Under the pieces are notes generated by a model. That model did not search any database and was not told the DNA's origin. It saw nothing but the letters and a program-made list of their open reading frames with translations. A program made the translations under genes and the position numbers. Of a DNA stretch of 6,646 nt, positions 1 to 3,890 are shown piece after piece (positions within the stretch are counted from its first letter, which is position 1; the number at the start of each line of letters is the position of its first letter). The DNA is from an uncultured Eubacteriales bacterium (GTDB lineage Bacteria > Bacillota_A > Clostridia > Oscillospirales > Oscillospiraceae), in the NCBI GenBank assembly GCA_949747935.1, contig CATKHE010000099.1, positions 1-6,646 of the forward strand, given 5' to 3'.

Positions 1-1111
1 ACACCTCCACGTTGTCATACCCCCGGCTCCAGCGGACAAACAGGTTGTTGCTGCGCCCCTCCTGATAGCTGAGACGGCCGTAAAACTCCTTGTTCCCGGC
101 GTAGGTGCTGTAACCCTCCGGCTCCGCTGTGGGCAGGTAGGGGGCAAAGTCCGCCTCCTGCCGGGCCTGGGACAGGGTGGAGAAGCTCTCCTCCCGCCAT
201 GCCGGGATATCCTCCGCGGTCAGCAGGTGGTCCAGGTACAGCCCGCCGGTGAGGGCCTGGTGGACAAACAGGGTGTTGAACCAGGCCTCTCCATCCAAGC
301 CGTCCTCCGCCTTGCCATTATTTTGGCTGGCGAAGCGGACGCCGATATCATTTTTTGTCATGAACTCGCTGCCGCAGATATAATCATCCTGGCTGTCGCC
401 GTCCCGGTCGTAGACCCGGCTCCAACCGGCGATTTCTACCCCGTTGAACTCGCTGATCTGGTCCCCCCGGTTCATATCAATGCAGCAGGTGAAGGGCAGG
501 CCGCCCAGCCTCATCTCCAGCTCAAAAGAGGCCTGGTCCTTTTCGCCCCATACGGTCAGCTCCATCAGCTGGCCCTGGCCGTCGTACAGGGCGCGGCCGC
601 GGAGGGTGTAGCCGTCCCAGAAAAGCGCCCAGGGCAGGTCGCCCTCCTCCGTTTTGGGACGCTCCGCCTTGAGGCCCCAGAAAATGGTTTGAATGTCCTC
701 CTTTGTCAGGTCCACCATAAAGCTGCCCGGCTCATAGGCCCGGCAGACGTCTGCCTGGGGGCGGTCCGTGATATCCTGATAGAGGATACCGGGAAGCATG
801 GGGAACATCAGCCTGTCGCCCCCCGCGGGACTGCTGACCACAAACAGGTCGTCCGGCTCCACCACATCCTTCTCTCCGGGCAGGGGGATATAATCAGAGA
901 CAAACTGATTGGCGGACTGCTCCGGTTCCTGCGCAGGAGCCGGGGCCAGCCTCCACGCCCCCACGCCGATAATCAGGGCGGCGCAGGCGGCCAGAGCGCC
1001 ATACTTCACCCAGGGACGAGCAGACCGTTTCCCCACCTCCAGATTCAGCAGGTTTTCGTGGGCGGCCTGGGAAATTTCTTGCCGGTCCAGATACGATTTG
1101 TAATTTTTCAT
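1..1111 (-). CDS. Putative membrane-anchored anti-sigma factor, C-terminus outside window
   Basis: An open frame of 370 codons runs off the left edge, so the C-terminus is missing. The ATG at 1109-1111 has a good AAGGAG site at 1119-1124. It starts 18 bp after the stop of the ECF sigma gene, so the two are almost certainly co-transcribed. Residues 1-35 are a short charged, presumably cytoplasmic segment. Residues about 36-53 form one hydrophobic helix (GALAACAALIIGVGAW) preceded by K and R, suggesting N-in topology. A Pro/Glu/Gln linker follows, then a large acidic extracytoplasmic domain. The segment FAPYLPTAEPEGY (322-334) resembles the start of DUF4367-type domains found in Bacillota sigma-operon membrane proteins. 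By analogy it would hold the sigma factor at the membrane until an envelope signal arrives. No zinc-binding HxxxCxxC motif is visible in the N-terminus, so it is not a classical ZAS-type anti-sigma. The role rests on position and topology, not on a recognised catalytic or binding motif. Residues 235-243 hold an acidic DxDxD run. Confidence 0.72.
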   Translation of the reverse strand, partial: MKNYKSYLDRQEISQAAHENLLNLEVGKRSARPWVKYGALAACAALIIGVGAWRLAPAPAQEPEQSANQFVSDYIPLPGEKDVVEPDDLFVVSSPAGGDRLMFPMLPGILYQDITDRPQADVCRAYEPGSFMVDLTKEDIQTIFWGLKAERPKTEEGDLPWALFWDGYTLRGRALYDGQGQLMELTVWGEKDQASFELEMRLGGLPFTCCIDMNRGDQISEFNGVEIAGWSRVYDRDGDSQDDYICGSEFMTKNDIGVRFASQNNGKAEDGLDGEAWFNTLFVHQALTGGLYLDHLLTAEDIPAWREESFSTLSQARQEADFAPYLPTAEPEGYSTYAGNKEFYGRLSYQEGRSNNLFVRWSRGYDNVEV

Positions 1112-1129
1112 CACAATTCTCCTTATTGT

Positions 1130-1594
1130 CTATTCCGCTAACAGCTTTTTCAGCCTCTCTCGGGCTCGGTACAGGCGGGAGCGCACCGTCCCCGGCCGGC
1201 AGCCCAGCATCTGGGCGATCTCCGCTGTGGAGTATCCCTCGTAGTAGTGCAGGTGGATGACGGCCCGGTCCTCCGGCGGGAGGGAGAACAGCTCCTCCAG
1301 CTCCTCGCGCTCCTCCGGGCCGGGGACGGGGATAGCGTCGGGGAGGGCCCCTGTCCGCCGCCAGGCCAGGCGCAGGCGGCTCTTACAGCCGTTTACCAGC
1401 ACCCGCATCAGCCAGGCGGAGGGGCTCTCCAGGTCTCGGGGGGCCTTTTCCAGATATCGTACAAAGGCGTCCTGAACGGCGTCCTCCGCCTCCTGCGGGT
1501 GACCCAGGATAGCCAGCGCCGCCCGGTACAGGCGGGTCTCATTTTGTGTGACAAGCTCCTCCCAATCCACCGGCCGGTTGGATGTTGGGGACAT
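1130..1594 (-). CDS. ECF-family RNA polymerase sigma-70 factor
   Basis: This 154-residue protein has the two-domain layout of extracytoplasmic-function sigma factors (usual length about 160-200). Sigma region 2 spans roughly residues 10-80. It includes the core-binding and -10-recognition stretch EAEDAVQDAFVRYLEKA (35-51) and the W/N-containing helix around 61-70. A short Pro/Glu-rich linker (about 84-103) follows. Region 4 (about 104-152) has the LPPEDRAVIHLHYYEGYSTAEIA type helix-turn-helix and the recognition helix RPGTVRSRLYRARERL, which contacts the -35 element. It directs core RNA polymerase to stress or envelope-response promoters and is probably controlled by the membrane protein encoded just downstream. 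An in-frame GTG at 1601-1603 overlaps the Shine-Dalgarno sequence, so the ATG at 1592-1594 is taken as the start. The family is certain. Which ECF subgroup and which regulon cannot be read from the sequence. The arrangement resembles SigV/RsiV- or SigX-like pairs, but no symbol is assigned. Confidence 0.93.
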   Translation of the reverse strand: MSPTSNRPVDWEELVTQNETRLYRAALAILGHPQEAEDAVQDAFVRYLEKAPRDLESPSAWLMRVLVNGCKSRLRLAWRRTGALPDAIPVPGPEEREELEELFSLPPEDRAVIHLHYYEGYSTAEIAQMLGCRPGTVRSRLYRARERLKKLLAE

Positions 1595-1602
1595 AGAGGC
1601 CA

Positions 1603-1610
1603 CCTCCTTT
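1603..1610 (-). promoter_or_regulatory. Ribosome binding site that fixes the sigma gene start
   Basis: The minus strand reads AAAGGAGG here, a near-perfect Shine-Dalgarno sequence, 8 nt before the ATG at 1594. The alternative GTG start at 1601-1603 would begin inside this site and so cannot use it. Confidence 0.85.
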
Positions 1611-1618
1611 CACTGATA

Positions 1619-1624
1619 TAGACG
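1619..1624 (-). promoter_or_regulatory. Possible ECF-type -10 element (CGTCTA) before the sigma gene
   Basis: The minus strand reads CGTCTA, a form typical of -10 elements used by Bacillota ECF sigma factors. It lies about 9 bp upstream of the ribosome binding site, in the only space left between the upstream terminator and the gene. A start point about 7 nt downstream would give almost no untranslated leader. I cannot identify a convincing AAC-containing -35 element 16-17 bp upstream; the best is a GCAA at a spacing of about 15. Autoregulation is therefore only a possibility. Confidence 0.25.
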
Positions 1625-1667
1625 TTTTGAGCGGGGGAATTGCTGCGGGAAAAGAAAATTTTGTCCG

Positions 1668-1692
1668 AAAAAAAGACACGCCGGAGCGTGCC
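1668..1692 (-). terminator. Rho-independent terminator with UNCG-type tetraloop upstream of sigma gene
   Basis: On the minus strand GGCACGC (1692-1686) pairs with GCGTGTC (1681-1675) across a UCCG loop. This gives a 7-bp stem with one G-U pair and a cUNCGg-type tetraloop. It is followed within the tail by a run of seven T (1674-1668). It would stop minus-strand transcripts arriving from the small-RNA locus or beyond and so insulates the sigma operon. On the plus strand the hairpin has no U-tract. Confidence 0.75.
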
Positions 1693-1703
1693 TAAGGGCG
1701 GCA

Positions 1704-1738
1704 AAACCGGCCCGGGCAGCGCTGTGCCGGGCCGGTTT
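1704..1738. repeat. 12-bp perfect inverted repeat (hairpin) between small RNA and sigma operon
   Basis: AAACCGGCCCGG (1704-1715) is perfectly complementary to CCGGGCCGGTTT (1727-1738), with an 11-nt loop. Neither strand has a long U-tract after the stem: the minus strand continues T then GCCGCCC, the plus strand CCTAAAAAG. It may be a degenerate or bidirectional terminator backing up the one at 1668-1692. A binding site or an RNA-processing hairpin is also possible. A weaker AT-rich stem with a short T tail follows on its upstream side (1742-1764, minus strand). Confidence 0.6.
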
Positions 1739-1799
1739 CCTAAAAAGCAAAAAACAGCTTGCTTCATTTGACAATTTATGCTATAACACCACACGAGAC

Positions 1800-1841
1800 A
1801 AATAAAAGGCAGGATGTGAGGTGGGCAAACACCTCACATCC
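1800..1841 (-). terminator. Rho-independent terminator of the putative small RNA
   Basis: GGATGTGAGGT (minus strand, 1841-1831) pairs perfectly over 11 bp with ACCTCACATCC (1822-1812) across an 8-nt loop. The 3' tail reads TGCC, TTTT, A, TTT. The U-tract is offset by four bases and interrupted, so termination may be partial. The plus strand has no U-tract on its side, which supports minus-strand polarity. Confidence 0.6.
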
Positions 1842-1885
1842 CTGTGCGGGTGCACAACCACCCACACAACAGCATTGCTGCACCA
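1800..1885 (-). ncRNA. Putative small structured RNA, family not recognised
   Basis: A consensus promoter upstream (1892-1920) predicts a start near 1885, and a terminator-like hairpin predicts an end near 1800, giving about 86 nt. Within it I see three hairpins on the minus strand. The first is a small CAGC/GCTG stem with a 3-nt loop (1880-1870). The second is a 10-bp stem, TGTGTGGGTG with CACCCGCACA (1868-1843), with a 6-nt loop. The third is the 11-bp terminator stem (1841-1812). The second stem contains one U-G wobble on this strand that would be a C-A mismatch on the plus strand, which favours minus-strand RNA. It lacks the GGAA/GNAR hairpin layout of small SRP RNA, is too short for 6S RNA or tmRNA, and shows no riboswitch core I know. 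No gene follows without an intervening terminator, so it looks like a free-standing RNA rather than a leader. Expression is not proven. Confidence 0.5.
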
Positions 1886-1891
1886 CCTCTC

Positions 1892-1920
1892 ATTATAACG
1901 GAATTCGCCACTGTTTGCAA
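1892..1920 (-). promoter_or_regulatory. Sigma-A promoter for the putative small RNA
   Basis: On the minus strand TTGCAA (1920-1915) and a perfect TATAAT (1897-1892) are separated by exactly 17 bp. The -35 box matches TTGACA at four of six positions. The predicted start is near 1885. This is the best housekeeping-type promoter in the window, and it points at the hairpin-rich stretch rather than at a protein gene. Confidence 0.7.
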
Positions 1921-1927
1921 GCATTTT

Positions 1928-1997
1928 CGTTGAGAGCTTGTGTCTGATATGCGGTGTGGGGTAACAAAACCCTGCGCCGCTCTTGCTTGTCTCAACG
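1928..1997 (+). other. Two-stem structured element favouring plus-strand RNA
   Basis: GCGGTGTGGGGT (1951-1962) pairs with ACCCTGCGCCGC (1969-1980) over 12 bp with a 6-nt AACAAA loop. Three of the pairs are G-U on the plus strand and would be A-C mismatches on the minus strand. An outer 8-bp stem, CGTTGAGA (1928-1935) with TCTCAACG (1990-1997), encloses it. No clear plus-strand promoter or gene is attached. It may be a decayed repeat, an RNA element, or chance in a GC-rich spacer. Confidence 0.35.
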
Positions 1998-2044
1998 GAA
2001 AGCCCGTGGGGGGTGCTCACCCCCCTGCGGGCGGAGCCGTTGAG
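1991..2044. repeat. 54-nt GC-rich compound inverted repeat
   Basis: Outer arms CTCAACGG (1991-1998) and CCGTTGAG (2037-2044) are perfect 8-bp complements. Inside, GCCCG (2002-2006) pairs with CGGGC (2028-2032), and GGGGGGT (2008-2014) with ACCCCCC (2019-2025) across a 4-nt GCTC loop. It abuts the T-tract of the operon terminator on the minus strand. The shape suits a palindromic mobile repeat or a cruciform. I cannot tell whether it recurs elsewhere in the genome. Confidence 0.6.
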
Positions 2045-2075
2045 AAAAAACGGAGACAGCCGCATGGGCTGTCTC
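2045..2075 (-). terminator. Rho-independent terminator of the deaminase-permease operon
   Basis: On the minus strand GAGACAGCC (2075-2067) and GGCTGTCTC (2061-2053) form a perfect 9-bp stem with a 5-nt loop, followed by CG and six T (2050-2045). It lies about 205 bp after the permease stop, so the operon mRNA would carry a 3' tail containing the palindromic repeats. The plus strand has no U-tract after this hairpin. Confidence 0.85.
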
Positions 2076-2100
2076 TCCGGGAAACGAAGGATAAAAACGG

Positions 2101-2120
2101 GGGCACGGCGCGCCGTGCCC
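2101..2120. repeat. 20-bp perfect palindrome
   Basis: The sequence GGGCACGGCGCGCCGTGCCC equals its own reverse complement. The 8-bp core GGCGCGCC is an AscI recognition sequence. It directly abuts the REP-like copy at 2121-2145, so the two may be one composite repeat. As RNA it could fold only with a distorted loop; as DNA it could be a dimer-binding site or half of a palindromic repeat. Confidence 0.7.
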
Positions 2121-2145
2121 GTAGGGGCGGCCTGTGGCCGCCCGC
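2121..2145 (+). repeat. REP-like palindromic repeat, copy A (terminator-like on plus strand)
   Basis: The copy begins GTAGGGGCGG and ends CCGCCCGC. An 8-bp stem (2125-2132 with 2136-2143) closes a 3-nt TGT loop. It is followed by six T (2146-2151), so on the plus strand it has the form of a Rho-independent terminator, although no plus-strand gene lies upstream. Copy B at 2225-2249 is inverted and shares both ends and the fold. Confidence 0.65.
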
Positions 2146-2224
2146 TTTTTTGGGCCTTGAGCGGTTGACGACCGTGTTCCGTGGCGGCGGGCCGGGGTCG
2201 TCCCGCCCTGCACGGCCTGATTTT

Positions 2225-2249
2225 GCGGGCGGATGATATCCGCCCCTAC
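2225..2249 (-). repeat. REP-like palindromic repeat, copy B (inverted)
   Basis: On the minus strand this copy reads GTAGGGGCGG at its start and CCGCCCGC at its end, identical to copy A. The 8-bp stem (2245-2238 with 2234-2227) closes a 3-nt loop. The two innermost stem pairs differ from copy A (AT/AT instead of CC/GG), yet pairing is kept. It lies about 30 bp after the permease stop codon, in the 3' untranslated part of the mRNA. Confidence 0.65.
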
Positions 2250-2279
2250 ACCTGTGTTTGCGGCGGGCTTCAGGAGCGC

Positions 2280-3845
2280 TCAGACGTACTCAAAGTCATC
2301 CGGACCCTGGAACCAGGTCTTGCGGCCCATATGGAGGACAAGCGCGAGCACGGCCATCACCAGATAGCCCAGAGCATAGGGGGACAGGGGATAGAAGCCC
2401 AGGGCGGCGCTGTGGATAAAGCCCAGGGCGGCCAGCACATAGCCCACCGCGGCGGTGAGGGCTGCCCGGTCCAGTTTCTTGTCGATGATGAACACCGTCA
2501 TGCTGCCCATCAGAATGCCGATGAGGATAGCGCCCGCCTTGGTGGCCGCCACGCCGTTCCACATAACGCCGGCGTCGATGAGCATCTGGTGAATCTCCGG
2601 GGCGAAGTCGTTGATTCCGGAGGGGAGCACCTCGGTCCAGTAGTCGGCCAGCCCGGCCGCGCCGGTGACTTGGGTATACAGGTAATCGGCCACCGAGGGG
2701 ATCATGGCCACGCCGATGGCGGCGTAATGCTTCCGCTCACAGTCCTTGAAGGCCTGACAGACCATGACCACGGCACACCACAGGAAGGTAATGGCGCACA
2801 CGGCGGGCGGCACCAGGGTGCTCAGGAAGGTGAACAGGCCGAAGATGCCGGCAGCCCCCAGCGCAACGCCGGAGACGACGGAGTAGCCAATTCCGGCGTT
2901 GGCCTTTTTCAGGCCGGCGTGCCCCAGCCAGACGGTGTTGGGGATAATGCCGCCGAAGAGGGCGGAGATCATGGTACAGATACCGTCGGCAAACTGGGCC
3001 TCCCGGACGTTGTAGCCGTCGCCGGCGGCGTTGGAGGCCTCTACATTGTCCATGGTTTCAATGAAATTGTAGATCTCTACGGGGATGATAATGGTGAGAT
3101 AGGGGACCACAATGGCGAAGCCGTTTATCATATACTGGATGCTGTTGACGGGGTTGGGGAAGTAGAAGCCCACGCCGCTGAAGTCAAAGGAGGTGCGGCC
3201 CAGGCACAGGGCATAGACCACGCCGCCCGCGATGGCCACCACCAGGGGGGGAATCTTCTTGGGAAACAGGTAGCCGCCAAAGATGCCCACCATGGCCACA
3301 AAGAGCACGGGCAGACCCACCAGGGGGTCGCCGAAAATGTCAAAGAGGCCCTGTGTGGCCATCCAGATGAAGCCGATGCCCGCCACGGTGCCCAGCAGGG
3401 CGGCCCGGGGAATGCGCTGCTTCATCCAGGGGCCGATAAAGCCGCCGCAGAACTCCACGAAGCCGCCGATGAAGCAGGCGGCCATGGCCGCCGACCAGGC
3501 CTGCATAGGGTCCTCCACCGCATAGCTCAGGGGCATGATAACGCCGTAGAGAATGACGAACATGGCCGGGGTGGACACGCCGGAGGGCAGAGCGGTCACG
3601 TCGGCCCGCCCCTCCCTTTTCGACAGCTTCCAGCCCATCCAGGCGTAGTAGAAGCAGCCCAGCATCAGACCGATGGACATGCCGGGCACCACGTAGCCGA
3701 AGACCACCTCGTCCGGCCAGCCCAGCACGCCGGTGAGGGTGGCGATGACGATCAGATAATTGACGATATTGTTGGTGACGGCATAGGAAATGCCGCCGAT
3801 GTCGCCCCGGCGGAACCAGGGCACCAGATTACCTTTGGCGTTCAT
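2280..3845 (-). CDS. NCS2/AzgA-like nucleobase permease
   Basis: This 521-residue, strongly hydrophobic integral membrane protein would bring a purine or other nucleobase across the cytoplasmic membrane, probably by cation symport. At least ten hydrophobic helices can be traced, for example residues about 28-40, 48-70, 93-110, 116-138, 147-165, 176-194, 199-215, 240-257, 321-342, 344-366, 432-454 and 462-506. Family-like landmarks are ADVTALPSGVSTP (81-93, before the third helix), PRAALLGTVAGIGF (146-159), the acidic IETMDNVEASNA stretch (262-273), and a discontinuous Pro/Gly segment IPNTVWLGHAG (301-311). These fit the branch of the uracil/xanthine/AzgA superfamily often annotated as NCS2 (COG2252-like), but the true substrate is not readable. 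Being 45 bp downstream of adenine deaminase suggests adenine or hypoxanthine. The ATG at 3843-3845 has an AAGGAG site 8 nt upstream (3854-3859). No promoter or terminator is seen in the gap, so it is the last gene of the operon. Confidence 0.85.
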   Translation of the reverse strand: MNAKGNLVPWFRRGDIGGISYAVTNNIVNYLIVIATLTGVLGWPDEVVFGYVVPGMSIGLMLGCFYYAWMGWKLSKREGRADVTALPSGVSTPAMFVILYGVIMPLSYAVEDPMQAWSAAMAACFIGGFVEFCGGFIGPWMKQRIPRAALLGTVAGIGFIWMATQGLFDIFGDPLVGLPVLFVAMVGIFGGYLFPKKIPPLVVAIAGGVVYALCLGRTSFDFSGVGFYFPNPVNSIQYMINGFAIVVPYLTIIIPVEIYNFIETMDNVEASNAAGDGYNVREAQFADGICTMISALFGGIIPNTVWLGHAGLKKANAGIGYSVVSGVALGAAGIFGLFTFLSTLVPPAVCAITFLWCAVVMVCQAFKDCERKHYAAIGVAMIPSVADYLYTQVTGAAGLADYWTEVLPSGINDFAPEIHQMLIDAGVMWNGVAATKAGAILIGILMGSMTVFIIDKKLDRAALTAAVGYVLAALGFIHSAALGFYPLSPYALGYLVMAVLALVLHMGRKTWFQGPDDFEYV

Positions 3846-3890
3846 TTGTCTCTCTCCTTTTCTCTCTGCATGGCGGGTGCTCTCTGAGGA

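Larger units (their letters stand above)
1612..2279. other. Long intergenic region rich in hairpins, no supported protein gene
   Basis: This stretch of nearly 670 bp separates the sigma operon from the permease. Open frames here lack good ribosome binding sites and run through palindromes, so I call none. Reading from the permease end it holds: an inverted REP-like copy (2225-2249); a GC hairpin (2186-2191 with 2202-2207); the second REP-like copy (2121-2145); a 20-bp palindrome (2101-2120); the operon terminator; a 54-nt hairpin (1991-2044); a plus-strand-biased hairpin (1951-1980); the small-RNA promoter and body; and two hairpins before the sigma gene. I see no tRNA, CRISPR or insertion-sequence gene. 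Confidence 0.7.

Noticed and set aside
227..1141. A 304-codon plus-strand open frame
   Set aside because: It lies opposite the anti-sigma gene. It is the usual antisense frame produced by GC-biased codon use and has no recognisable domain.
1742..1764. A small AT-rich stem with a T tail on the minus strand, between the small RNA and the 12-bp hairpin
   Set aside because: The stem is only 6 bp and AT-rich, and the tail is short. It is too weak to call as a terminator on its own.
1768..1787. TTGACA followed by TGCTATAAC on the plus strand, looking like a promoter
   Set aside because: The spacing is only 8 bp, far from 17. The extended -10 could work alone, but it would drive transcription through the small-RNA terminator hairpin with no gene ahead.
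1834..1875. A 13-codon frame (minus strand, MLLCGWLCTRTGM) inside the small RNA, preceded by AGGTGG, resembling an attenuator leader peptide
   Set aside because: The predicted transcription start near 1885 would remove most of that Shine-Dalgarno-like sequence. The frame runs through the hairpins, and no biosynthetic gene follows without a further terminator.
1800..1885. Identity as small SRP RNA, 6S RNA or a known riboswitch
   Set aside because: It lacks the SRP hairpin motif and the long central bubble of 6S RNA, its length does not fit 6S or tmRNA, and I see no conserved aptamer core of the common classes.
1781..2065. A 94-codon minus-strand frame across the intergenic hairpins
   Set aside because: It runs through two palindromes, the promoter and the small-RNA body, has no convincing ribosome binding site, and shows no recognisable protein features.
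2181..3887. A 568-codon plus-strand open frame
   Set aside because: It is antisense to the permease and its composition is extreme (Gly, His, Asp and Ala-rich). No domain is recognisable, while the minus-strand product has clear membrane helices.
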